Part shown: positions 55,152 to 62,796 of the stretch, piece by piece
Layout of the letters: the number at the start of each line of letters is the position of its first letter
Numbering within the stretch: position 1 is the first letter of the stretch
From: Corynebacterium sp. Marseille-P3884
GTDB taxonomy: Bacteria; Actinomycetota; Actinomycetes; Mycobacteriales; Mycobacteriaceae
Reading direction: 5' to 3'
NCBI RefSeq assembly: GCF_017942225.1
Contig: NZ_JAGKSD010000005.1
Coordinates: 109,868 to 173,867, forward strand
Length of the DNA: 64,000 nt
Translations under genes and position numbers: made by a program
The notes under the pieces: generated by a model
The model's input: the letters and a program-made list of their open reading frames with translations, nothing else
Databases searched by the model: none
What the model was told of the DNA's origin: nothing

Positions 55152-57389
55152 ATGACGGACCCGAACTCACACCAGCACCACGGTCACGGAACCGATGCAC
55201 CCGCTCACGGCGAGCATCACCACGGGTCTGTGTCCGCACACGCCTCGGCGGAGGCGCACGGCACGCACGAGGGCCAGCACACTGGACACCAGGGCCACGC
55301 CATGAACCACGGGCAGCACTCAGACCACACGGGCCTCGATGAGAACGGTGTCCACGGAGATCACAGCGGCCATGGCGGCCACGGAGATCACAGCGGCCAT
55401 GGCGGCCACGGGGACCACGTTGGCCAGTTCCGCCGGCTGTTTTGGATCAACCTCGTCATCGCCATCCCCGCGGTCACCCTCTCGCCGATGTTCTCCATGC
55501 TGCTGGGCTACGAGGTCCCCGGCTGGGCGGGCTGGGTCGCCGCGGTACTGGGCACCGTCATGTACGTCTGGGGCGGCAGGCCCTTCCTCACCGGCGCCGT
55601 CAGCGAGTTGAAGTCCCGCAAGCCCGGGATGATGCTGCTCATCGCTCTGGCGATCACGGTGGCCTTCTTCGCCTCCTGGGCCGCGACCCTCGGGCTTGTC
55701 CATCACGAGCTGGAGTTCTGGTGGGAGCTGGCGCTGCTGATCGTGATCATGCTGCTGGGCCACTGGATCGAGATGCGCTCCCTGGCCCAGACCACCTCGG
55801 CGCTCGACTCGTTGGCTGCACTGCTGCCCGACGAGGCCGAGCGCGTCGAGGGCGAGAACGTCGTTAAGGTGGCCCCAGCCGACCTCGTTGTGGGTGACGT
55901 CGTGATCGTGCGCCCCGGCGGCAGCGTTCCGGCCGACGGCACCATCGTCGACGGCCGCGCCGACATGGACGAGTCCATGATCACCGGCGAGTCCCGCCCG
56001 GTCTCTCGGGGCGAGGGCGAGACAGCTACCGCCGGCACCGTCGCCACCGACTCCGGCCTGCGGGTGAAAATCACCGCCACCGGCGACGACACCGCCCTGG
56101 CCGGGATCAACCGGCTCGTCACCGAGGCCCAGAACTCCTCCTCCCGCGCCCAGCGGATCGCCGACAAGGCCGCGGCCTGGCTGTTCTGGTTCGCTCTCGG
56201 CGCGGCGCTGGTCACCGCTGTCGTCTGGACGCTCATCGGCATGCCCGACGAGGCCGTGGTCCGTACCATCACCGTACTCGTCATCGCCTGCCCCCACGCC
56301 CTCGGCCTGGCGATCCCGCTCGTGGTCTCCATCGCCACCGAGCGCGCCGCCCGCGGCGGCGTGCTGGTCAAGGACCGCCTCGCCCTGGAGTCGATGCGGC
56401 AGGTCGACGCAGTGCTCTTCGACAAGACCGGCACACTGACCAAGGGCGAGCCCACCGTCACCGGCGTCGAACCGACCGGCGACCTCGACGCCGACCAGGT
56501 CCTCGCCCTCGCGGCCTCGGCCGAGGCCGACAGCGAGCACCCGCTCGCCAAGGCCATCGTCGCCGCCGCCAAGGACAAGGGCCTCGCCCTTCAGCAGGCC
56601 AGCGGCTTCTCATCCTCGCCCGCCGTCGGAGTCACCGCGACTGTCGCCGGCCAGGAGGTCCGCGTCGGCGGCCCCCGGCTGCTTGAGGAGACCGGCCAGC
56701 ACGAGGTCGGCACAGCCGAGGAATGGCGTTCTGAGGGCGCGATCATCCTGCACGTCCTCCGCGACGGCCAGGTGGTCGGCGGCCTCAAGCTCGCCGACGA
56801 GATCCGCCCCGAATCCCGCAACGCCGTCGACGCCCTCCACGCCCTGAGCGTCGAGGTCGTCATGATCACCGGCGACGCCGAGGCCGTGGCGAACGAGGTC
56901 GGACGGGAGCTCGGCATCGACCGCGTCTTCGCCGGCGTCCGCCCCGAGGACAAGTCCGCCAAGGTCGCCCAACTGCAGCACGAGGGCAAGAAGGTCGCCA
57001 TGGTCGGCGACGGCGTCAACGACGCCCCGGCACTGGCCCAGGCCGACGTCGGCATCGCGATCGGCGCCGGCACCGATGTCGCCATCGCCTCGGCCGGGGT
57101 GATCCTGGCCAGCTCCGACCCCCGGTCGGTGCTCTCCATCATCCAGCTCTCACGACGCGCATACGGTAAGATGAAGCAGAACCTGTGGTGGGCCGCCGGA
57201 TACAACCTCATCTCCGTGCCGCTTGCGGCCGGCATCCTGGCACCGGTGGGATTCGTCCTGCCAATGTCGATCGGCGCGATCCTGATGTCGGCCTCCACCG
57301 TGGTCGTCGCGCTCAACGCCCAACTCCTGCGGCGCATCGACCTCACACCCGAAGCCAGCACGCGTTCCGTCCTGGAACGCCAGAAGTAA
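55152..57389 (+). CDS. copB: P1B-3-type copper ATPase CopB
   Basis: The 745-residue pump starts with a His-rich tail of about 90 residues containing repeated GHGGHGDHSGHGG units, lacks an HMA domain, and has the transport site IACPHALGLAIPLV, LFDKTGTLTKG, SEHPLAKAI and [14 protein letters not shown]8 carries MSASTVVVALNAQ, the P1B-3 signature. It handles Cu ions and complements CopA in the same island. Confidence 0.94.
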   Translation: MTDPNSHQHHGHGTDAPAHGEHHHGSVSAHASAEAHGTHEGQHTGHQGHAMNHGQHSDHTGLDENGVHGDHSGHGGHGDHSGHGGHGDHVGQFRRLFWINLVIAIPAVTLSPMFSMLLGYEVPGWAGWVAAVLGTVMYVWGGRPFLTGAVSELKSRKPGMMLLIALAITVAFFASWAATLGLVHHELEFWWELALLIVIMLLGHWIEMRSLAQTTSALDSLAALLPDEAERVEGENVVKVAPADLVVGDVVIVRPGGSVPADGTIVDGRADMDESMITGESRPVSRGEGETATAGTVATDSGLRVKITATGDDTALAGINRLVTEAQNSSSRAQRIADKAAAWLFWFALGAALVTAVVWTLIGMPDEAVVRTITVLVIACPHALGLAIPLVVSIATERAARGGVLVKDRLALESMRQVDAVLFDKTGTLTKGEPTVTGVEPTGDLDADQVLALAASAEADSEHPLAKAIVAAAKDKGLALQQASGFSSSPAVGVTATVAGQEVRVGGPRLLEETGQHEVGTAEEWRSEGAIILHVLRDGQVVGGLKLADEIRPESRNAVDALHALSVEVVMITGDAEAVANEVGRELGIDRVFAGVRPEDKSAKVAQLQHEGKKVAMVGDGVNDAPALAQADVGIAIGAGTDVAIASAGVILASSDPRSVLSIIQLSRRAYGKMKQNLWWAAGYNLISVPLAAGILAPVGFVLPMSIGAILMSASTVVVALNAQLLRRIDLTPEASTRSVLERQK

Positions 57390-57393
57390 GGAC

Positions 57394-57705
57394 ATGCCCA
57401 TGTCTGTCGACACCGATTCTCATCAGCACGGATACATCAACGACAAGGAGCGCTACCTCGGCCGTATGAAGCGCATTGAGGGTCAAGCCCGAGGGATCGC
57501 GAAGATGATCGATGAAGAGAAATACTGCATCGACATCCTCACCCAGGTATCCGCCCTGACCCGCGCCCTCCAGGGGGTCGCGACCGGTCTACTCGACGAT
57601 CATCTCAAGCACTGTGTGCTCGACGCAGCGAAGCTCAGCGACGAGGCGGCCGTCGAGAAGATACAGGAAGCCACCGACGCCATCAACCGACTCGTCCGCT
57701 CCTAA
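57394..57705 (+). CDS. csoR: CsoR-type copper-sensing repressor, second copy
   Basis: The 103-residue protein is a close paralogue of the one at 51229 (RMKRIEGQARGIAKMIDEEK, KYCIDILTQVSAL, DHLKHCVLDAAK). The Cys, His and Cys ligands are kept. It starts 4 nt after copB. Two CsoR genes in one island may tune different operators or reflect fusion of two copper loci. Confidence 0.92.
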   Translation: MPMSVDTDSHQHGYINDKERYLGRMKRIEGQARGIAKMIDEEKYCIDILTQVSALTRALQGVATGLLDDHLKHCVLDAAKLSDEAAVEKIQEATDAINRLVRS

Positions 57706-57754
57706 TCCCGGACCCCGAGGCCGCGTTCCAGGACACGGCGGGAAGCCCTCACGA

Positions 57755-58443
57755 CGCCCTCCACGCCTGATCCTCACCGACACGCCGTCCGCCCGCGATG
57801 CGCCCACTTTCGCTCAACGGGCCAGGCGAGCCGGCGCCCACGGCGTGCGCTTGCAGGCCGCGGCCGGGCTGCTGCGCATGAGTGCGGTGTACCAACGCCC
57901 CGTGGTCCGCTCGACCGCACCCCTACGATCCTCGTCCTTCGCACGCTCCATTCCGACCCCGAGCTGCAGTGCGACGTCACCGTCGAAACCCTGACCGCGA
58001 CCGTCGACCCCCTGTCCCTCGAACTGCCGGAGACCTCGCTGGCACCCGCTTGGACCAGCGTCGAACCCCCACAACACGGGTGGAGATACATTGCGGACGT
58101 GTCCAGTCTGACGCTGATGCGTAGCGTCCGTGCCGGCATCGAGGCCGTGGCCCAAGCACTTCCCGACAAACCCGGCGACGATGTCGCCCGCAAGATCCGG
58201 GGCATGGTCTGGGGCACCCCGGACACAGCCCTCGCGTCGCTGCCACAAGGCGTCGCGTTCGCCGCCTACGTCTTCGGGTTCCTCAGCTCCGAAGGAGAGG
58301 CCGCGATCTCCACCGCCGGCCGCTGGACGCGGTTGACCCTTCCGACTGGACACGTACTCCTGCGCGGACCCGTCGTCTCTGGCCTCACCTCAATCCGCCG
58401 CACCCGGCCACGCGTCTCCGAGTCCTTCAAACCAATCGGATAA
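57755..58443 (+). pseudogene. Unrecognised gene, probably frameshifted
   Basis: One frame reads DAPTFAQRARRAGAHGVRLQ and AAAGLLRMSAVYQRPVVRST and fades near 57930; a second frame then continues PTILVLRTLHSDPELQCDVT to the stop at 58443, ending SESFKPIG. The second frame has no good start codon before GTG 58099. A single frameshift near 57925-57935 would join them into a protein of about 225 residues. I do not recognise it. Confidence 0.5.
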
Positions 58444-58446
58444 TAC

Positions 58447-58476
58447 TTGATACCCCATAGGGGTAAAGGGTAGGAT
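58447..58476 (+). promoter_or_regulatory. CsoR-box promoter of a small gene
   Basis: -35 TTGATA (58447-58452), palindrome TACCCCATAGGGGTA (58451-58465) and -10 TAGGAT (58471-58476). The next ATG is 8 nt after the -10, so the transcript is probably leaderless. Confidence 0.8.
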
Positions 58477-58484
58477 TGGTGACT

Positions 58485-58664
58485 ATGAGAGAGGCTGAAC
58501 ACGCGCACGCCACGTATGACACACCGCACCTGGATGCGGCCGGGATCGTGAGTCGGCAGCAACGCGAGTCCGGCGACTTCTACCTATTGACCGGTGTACA
58601 TGCCGGGCATCAGCAGCAGGAACGCATCCCTGCGGGTTCAACCTCGAACTCGCGACCAAACTGA
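58485..58664 (+). CDS. Small CsoR-controlled protein of unknown function
   Basis: The 59-residue product begins MREAEHAHATYDTPHLDAAG and is rich in His, Gln and Glu with no Cys and no membrane helix. Its only strong support is the well-formed copper promoter placing a leaderless start exactly at ATG 58485. The CMD-family gene follows after 13 nt. I know no homologue. Confidence 0.6.
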   Translation: MREAEHAHATYDTPHLDAAGIVSRQQRESGDFYLLTGVHAGHQQQERIPAGSTSNSRPN

Positions 58665-58677
58665 CTAAGGAGGCATT

Positions 58678-59196
58678 ATGCCCCGTTTTTCCCGATTGAC
58701 CCCTGAGACCGCAGTGGGGAGCTCACGAGACTTGCTCGGCGATCTCGTCGAGCGGCACGGCGAGGTCGGAGACATGGTCTCGACGATGGCGCATTCCCCG
58801 GCGGTGCTCGGCGGTTATCTCCAGCTGAGCAAAGCCATGCGTCGCGCCAAGCTCGACCGCAAGGTCAGCGAGCTCGTTTCGATCGCCGTGCAGTCGCAGC
58901 AAGGATGCGGAATGTGCCTGGCCTCGCACATCAGCGCGGCACGATCACTCGGGGTCAGCGATAACGAGATCGCACTCGCCCAGCAGGGTACGGCGATGAC
59001 CGGCCCGGTCGCGGCGATGATCGCGCTCGGCCTCCAGGTCTACCGTGAGCCTGCGTCGATCACCGACGAGCAGATCGACGAGCTTCGGGGGTTCGGGTAC
59101 AGCGACCGTGAGATCTCTGATGTCGTCGGGGTCGTGTCGCTGAACATTCTCACCGGCGCCTTCAACCTGGTTGCCGGCCTCACGCCGGGCGACTGA
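58678..59196 (+). CDS. Carboxymuconolactone decarboxylase/AhpD-like peroxidase-associated protein
   Basis: The 172-residue protein has the CMD/AhpD active-site pattern Cys-x2-Cys-x3-His in QGCGMCLASHISAARSLG near residues 80-97. AhpD-type proteins recycle peroxiredoxins or act as peroxidases. AAGGAGG precedes the ATG, and the gene is downstream of the copper-controlled small gene, so it probably counters copper-driven oxidation. Confidence 0.88.
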   Translation: MPRFSRLTPETAVGSSRDLLGDLVERHGEVGDMVSTMAHSPAVLGGYLQLSKAMRRAKLDRKVSELVSIAVQSQQGCGMCLASHISAARSLGVSDNEIALAQQGTAMTGPVAAMIALGLQVYREPASITDEQIDELRGFGYSDREISDVVGVVSLNILTGAFNLVAGLTPGD

Positions 59197-59211
59197 TCTT
59201 GCCGGCGACTT

Positions 59212-59282
59212 GGCGCCTTGGCCGAGAGGATAGGCAGCGGTCTGCAAAACCTTGTACACGGGTTCGAGTCCCGTAGGCACCT
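59212..59282 (+). tRNA. tRNA-Cys (GCA anticodon)
   Basis: The 71-nt segment folds as a tRNA: acceptor GGCGCCT with AGGCACC, D-arm with GAGAGGATAGG, anticodon stem-loop GGTCTGCAAAACC giving anticodon GCA, and T-arm ACGGGTTCGAGTCCCGT. The third acceptor pair is C-A, a mismatch, so it may be poorly active. No CCA is encoded. It lies inside the mobile region, between the CMD and ArsR genes. Confidence 0.88.
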
Positions 59283-59390
59283 CCACTTTCCGCCGAATCC
59301 AATAAGGCACGCGTCGCAGGAAGCGGGCAGTCCACCCTCGGGCGCGCCGGAACCTCTGAGCTTCATTTCGCATCGAGCGACAGATCACAC

Positions 59391-59423
59391 TCGACAATAT
59401 CGTCATAGAGCGATATAATCGCT
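59391..59423 (+). promoter_or_regulatory. Metal-responsive ArsR promoter with palindromic operator over the -10
   Basis: -35 TCGACA (59391-59396), 17-nt spacer, -10 TATAAT (59414-59419) embedded in the perfect palindrome AGCGAT-ATA-ATCGCT (59409-59423). ATG 59426 lies 6 nt after the -10, so the message starts leaderless. Confidence 0.85.
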
Positions 59424-59425
59424 AT

Positions 59426-59815
59426 ATGACTATGAATCAACAAGAGGGGGCAACCCTCGACGAGGTGGCGACAGCAGCGTACGCCCACCTGTTCCAGGCA
59501 TTTGCAGAACCGACGAGGTTGGCGATCGTGCAGCACCTCGCCTCGGGCGAGCACCGGGTCCGCGATCTGGTCGAGCACATGGGCCTGGCCCAGTCCACGG
59601 TAAGCAAACATGTCGGCTTTCTCGTTGAGTGCGGCCTGGCGACGATGCGCCCGGAAGGGCGCTCCACCTGGTACTCGCTGACACAGCCCGAACTCCTGCG
59701 TACCCTCGTCGCCGCTGCCGAATGCCTCCTCGATGCCACCGGCACGCAGGCCCTGCTCTGCACGCACCTGCGACTCCCACATACCCACCACGCGACAGAT
59801 ACGGAGAAGAAGTAG
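59426..59815 (+). CDS. ArsR/SmtB-family metal-sensing repressor
   Basis: The 129-residue winged-helix protein reads HLFQAFAEPTRLAIVQHLAS, with the recognition helix in MGLAQSTVSKHVGFLVECGL. Possible metal ligands are the Cys in the recognition region (ECGLATM), Cys in AAECLLDA and a C-terminal Cys/His-rich tail (LLCTHLRLPHTHH). It resembles CmtR-type Cd/Pb sensors. It precedes the CDF gene by 2 nt and probably represses both through the operator at 59409-59423. Confidence 0.88.
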   Translation: MTMNQQEGATLDEVATAAYAHLFQAFAEPTRLAIVQHLASGEHRVRDLVEHMGLAQSTVSKHVGFLVECGLATMRPEGRSTWYSLTQPELLRTLVAAAECLLDATGTQALLCTHLRLPHTHHATDTEKK

Positions 59816-59817
59816 AC

Positions 59818-60759
59818 ATGGGCGCAGGACACAATCACGGCCCCGCAGCCAGCGAGACCGGGCACCCTGGAGATTTCCGCAAGAAACTCTGGATCGCATT
59901 CTCGATCACCGCGACGATCGTCGTCGCCCAGGCCATCGGCTCGGTCATCACCGGCAGCCTCGCACTGCTAACCGACACCGCCCATGCCATCACCGATGCC
60001 GTCGGCCTACTGGTCGCACTGATCGCCGGGACGCTGATGCTCAAGCCCGCCAACTCCAAGCGCACCTGGGGGTTCCGACGTATCGAGGTGATCGCAGCCC
60101 TCGGACAGTCGGCACTGCTGCTGGTGGTGGGCACGTACGCCGCCATCGAAGGAATCCGGCGACTGTTCGAGCCGCCGGAGGTGCCCGCAAGCGAACTGCT
60201 GATCTTCGGCATCATCGGCCTGGTCGCGAACATCATCGCCATCACCATCCTCGCCTCCAGCCGCGGTTCGAACTTCAACATGCGTGCCGCGTTCCTCGAA
60301 GTCCTCAACGACGCCCTCGGCTCACTCGGAGTGATCATCGCGGCGATCGTGATCTCCACGACCGGGTTCATGCAGGCCGACGCCATCGCCGGACTGTTCA
60401 TCGCCACCCTGATCGTGCCTCGCGCGTTCAAGCTGATGCGCGAGACCACCGGCGTCCTCATGGAGTTCACTCCTAAGGGCCTCGACCTCGACAAAGTCCG
60501 CTCACACATCCTCGAACTCGACCACGTCCAGGATGTTCATGATCTGCACGCCTCCACTGTGGCGACCGGCCTACCGACCCTGACCGCCCACGTCGTCGTC
60601 GACGACGAATGCTTCACCGACGGTCATGCCGCCCAGATGCTCCAAGAGATCAAAGACTGCGTCGCAGGACACTTCGAGGTCTCCGTCCATCACGCAACCT
60701 TCCAGATCGAGACCGAGCACATTGCCGAACATGAACCGGAAGTCAGCAAGCACGACTGA
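59818..60759 (+). CDS. CDF-family metal-cation efflux protein (CzcD-like)
   Basis: The 313-residue protein has an N-terminal His motif (GAGHNHGP), six membrane helices and a cytoplasmic domain. The TM2 metal motif is HAITD within LLTDTAHAITDAVGLLVAL; in TM5 the usual HxxxD is replaced by ENDALGS-type residues (FLEVLNDALGSLG), so selectivity may differ from classical zinc CDFs. It is coupled to the ArsR gene. Confidence 0.9.
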   Translation: MGAGHNHGPAASETGHPGDFRKKLWIAFSITATIVVAQAIGSVITGSLALLTDTAHAITDAVGLLVALIAGTLMLKPANSKRTWGFRRIEVIAALGQSALLLVVGTYAAIEGIRRLFEPPEVPASELLIFGIIGLVANIIAITILASSRGSNFNMRAAFLEVLNDALGSLGVIIAAIVISTTGFMQADAIAGLFIATLIVPRAFKLMRETTGVLMEFTPKGLDLDKVRSHILELDHVQDVHDLHASTVATGLPTLTAHVVVDDECFTDGHAAQMLQEIKDCVAGHFEVSVHHATFQIETEHIAEHEPEVSKHD

Positions 60760-60763
60760 ACGC

Positions 60764-60799
60764 AGCGCCCCCTCCCGGGCTCGTACCGGGCGGGGCGCT
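60764..60799. terminator. GC-rich hairpin after the CDF gene
   Basis: AGCGCCCC (60764-60771) pairs with GGGGCGCT (60792-60799), with an inner CCCGG/CCGGG pairing. Only two T follow, so termination may be partial. Confidence 0.6.
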
Positions 60800-60821
60800 T
60801 CCGCATCACACAGGTAGGCAC

Positions 60822-60840
60822 TACCCCTATGGGGTACTAT
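60822..60840 (+). promoter_or_regulatory. CsoR-box promoter of cueP
   Basis: Perfect palindrome TACCCC-TAT-GGGGTA (60822-60836), overlapping a -10 TACTAT (60835-60840), lies 39 nt before the cueP start. Confidence 0.8.
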
Positions 60841-60879
60841 GGCCAATTGGCACCACGGGCAGGCACGAGAAGGAATCCC

Positions 60880-61494
60880 ATGAAAAACCTCAGGTCATTG
60901 CCGAAGTACGGCGGGAAGAAAACCGCTGCAACCACCGTCGTGATCGGCGCTTTCCTGCTCACCGGATGCGCGGCCGCCAACGACTCACCCTCAGCCACCT
61001 CGGCCAGCGGAGCCGAGATTCTTGTCGAGAATGGTCTCGAAGGCCTCGACGTGCGGGAGCTGGTCGAAACGCTCGATGCGATCCCGCTGGACGATCGCAC
61101 GGAGACCTTGACCACGTCGATCACTGCGGAGATGGTCACGCTCACTGATCAGCACGAGCACGCGACAGAGGTGCGGTTGCCCAGTGACGAGATCTACGTA
61201 TCCGTTGCCCCGTATCGGTCGCAGACCCATGATTGCTACTACCACAGCCCGACCGGATGCCTGGGCGAGCTGCGCAACGCAGACGTGGCCGTAACGGTGA
61301 CGGATGCGACGACCGGCGAGACGATCGTCGACGAGGAGTTGAGAACCCTCGACAACGGCTTCGTCGGGATCTGGCTGCCCCGAGGCATCGAGACATCGAT
61401 CTCGATCACCCACGACGGCCAGACCGTCACCTCCGAACTTTCGACCGTCGGCGACGATGCGCAAACCTGCCTGACCACGATGCGACTGGTCTAA
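60880..61494 (+). CDS. cueP: CueP-family copper-binding lipoprotein
   Basis: The 204-residue protein has a lipoprotein signal with lipobox LTGC, and the CueP domain with HDCYYHSPTGCLGELRNADV and DNGFVGIWLPRGIE. In enterobacteria CueP stores copper in the periplasm and supplies superoxide dismutase. Three Cys in the domain (HDC, TGC, TCL) are likely Cu(I) ligands. AAGGA precedes the ATG. Confidence 0.88.
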   Translation: MKNLRSLPKYGGKKTAATTVVIGAFLLTGCAAANDSPSATSASGAEILVENGLEGLDVRELVETLDAIPLDDRTETLTTSITAEMVTLTDQHEHATEVRLPSDEIYVSVAPYRSQTHDCYYHSPTGCLGELRNADVAVTVTDATTGETIVDEELRTLDNGFVGIWLPRGIETSISITHDGQTVTSELSTVGDDAQTCLTTMRLV

Positions 61495-61511
61495 AACTAG
61501 CACCACGGGAA

Positions 61512-61530
61512 TACCCCCACCGGGTAGGGT
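61512..61530 (+). promoter_or_regulatory. CsoR-like site and -10 before the thioredoxin gene
   Basis: TACCCCCACCGGGTA (61512-61526) is an imperfect CsoR palindrome overlapping -10 TAGGGT (61525-61530). Confidence 0.65.
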
Positions 61531-61536
61531 GTTGTG

Positions 61537-61569
61537 ATGTGCGCGCGGTCTATCGCACGCGACGTGTAA
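61537..61569 (+). other. Possible ten-residue leader peptide
   Basis: ATG 61537 is 6 nt after the -10 and opens MCARSIARDV then TAA, ending before the AGGAAGG of the trx gene. It could be translated leaderless and couple to trxA; the Cys codon at position 2 is suggestive only. Confidence 0.3.
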
Positions 61570-61588
61570 TAGGAAGGAAAGCAGTCCC

Positions 61589-61912
61589 ATGAGCGAAGTC
61601 ACCACCGTCGACACCCAGGCCTTCGAAGAGGTTGTGCTCCAGAGCGAGGTCCCCGTTCTCGTGGACTTCTGGGCAGCCTGGTGCGGCCCGTGCCGTGCGA
61701 TCGCGCCGGTCCTGGACCAGATTGCAGCTGAGCAGGATGGAAAGCTCCTCATCGCCAAGCTCAATGTCGACGAGAACCCCGACATCGCCTCACGCTACAA
61801 CATCAGTTCGATCCCTGTGATGAAGGTCTTCGACAAGGGTGAAATCGTGCGCGAGATCATTGGGGCGATGCCGAAGCCGCAGATCGAGCAACGCCTCGAA
61901 GGCATTATCTGA
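61589..61912 (+). CDS. trxA: Thioredoxin
   Basis: The 107-residue protein has VDFWAAWCGPCRAIAPVLDQ, the canonical WCGPC site, and the cis-Pro in SSIPVMKVFDKG. It repairs copper-oxidised thiols. AGGAAGGAAAG precedes the ATG. The gene follows a CsoR-like site, so it is probably copper-induced. Confidence 0.94.
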   Translation: MSEVTTVDTQAFEEVVLQSEVPVLVDFWAAWCGPCRAIAPVLDQIAAEQDGKLLIAKLNVDENPDIASRYNISSIPVMKVFDKGEIVREIIGAMPKPQIEQRLEGII

Positions 61913-61977
61913 GGCTCGGCCGTCGAACCGTTCCCGAACTCCGCCGACCGTTGCGCGGCAGTTGATGGTCGCCCGAC

Positions 61978-62172
61978 TCAGCGTGATTGCATACGTAATG
62001 CAAGACTGCGCAGTGCAACGAGCGCTTGAAGTGGCAGGACCCCGTTACCGAAGGCGGTCTTCTGCTGATTTGCAGTCAGTCCGCCCATCGTGTCGGTAAT
62101 CCATCTGACTGGCAGATCCATAAGCCATTCCACGAACTCCGGCGACGGGCGTGGCCCTCTGTCCTCGTTCAT
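61978..62172 (-). pseudogene. C-terminal fragment of a phage-type DNA cytosine methyltransferase
   Basis: The frame reads MNEDRGPRPSPEFVEWLMDL, PVRWITDTMGGLTANQQKTA and FGNGVLPLQALVALRSL, matching the last 65 or so residues of phage Dcm-like enzymes, with target recognition tail and the GNGV-P motif. The catalytic PCQ part is absent. It is cut on its N-terminal side by the repA leader. Confidence 0.7.
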
Positions 62173-62232
62173 ATACACCAAATACACGGTTTGCAAGAAG
62201 TTAAGCAGTGTCACCAGAAAAGGGATTCTTCC

Positions 62233-62796
62233 ATGGCACTGCCACCAGAAAAAATTGCTCAGCTTCAAGCAGCCCAAAAGACTGCCCAAGACCGAGAAGT
62301 TAATCAAGCAAAAGAACTTATAAACGCCCAAGACATTGGCTACACATCCAAACTCTTCGTCCAAGCATTATTTCCATACCGCAAGACCGACGAAGAAAAA
62401 CGAGTCATAGAGACAGCACAAGGCCGAATCGTTGTCTACGCCGATGGAGGATTGCCCTACGGCAAATATCCCCGACTAATCATGGCCTACATCGTCACCC
62501 GTGCCGTGGAAAACGCAGGAAAGCTCAAAGCAGGCAAAATAGACCTTGAGCAAGCAGTCCGCATCCCTCTCGGACACTCCATGAACCACTTCCTCCAAGC
62601 CATCGGAGTAACTGGACGCGGCACAGGTGGCGCAACAGGGAACTTGGCCAATATCCGCGAGCAATTATTGCGCCTGGCTGATGCTCGCGTGACCGTCAAA
62701 GAGGACGATGGCGTACGCGCACGTGGTAAACACACTCAAATTATGGATGTGAAGCGTCCTGGGTTTAGTTCCGCTTCTTTTACGGCCCTGTGTTGA
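62233..62796 (+). pseudogene. repA: Plasmid RepA (RepA_C family) truncated by an IS element
   Basis: The protein from ATG 62233 reads MALPPEKIAQLQAAQKTAQD, then GLPYGKYPRLIMAYIVTRAV and HSMNHFLQAIGVTGRGTGGA, typical of plasmid RepA_C proteins. After HTQIMDV at 62750 the frame runs into the IS end and stops at 62796, so the C-terminal half is missing. A different Rep family from that at 44880. Confidence 0.85.

Noticed and set aside
55320..56540. 406-codon open frame antisense to copB
   Set aside because: Shadow of the copper ATPase in a high-GC region.
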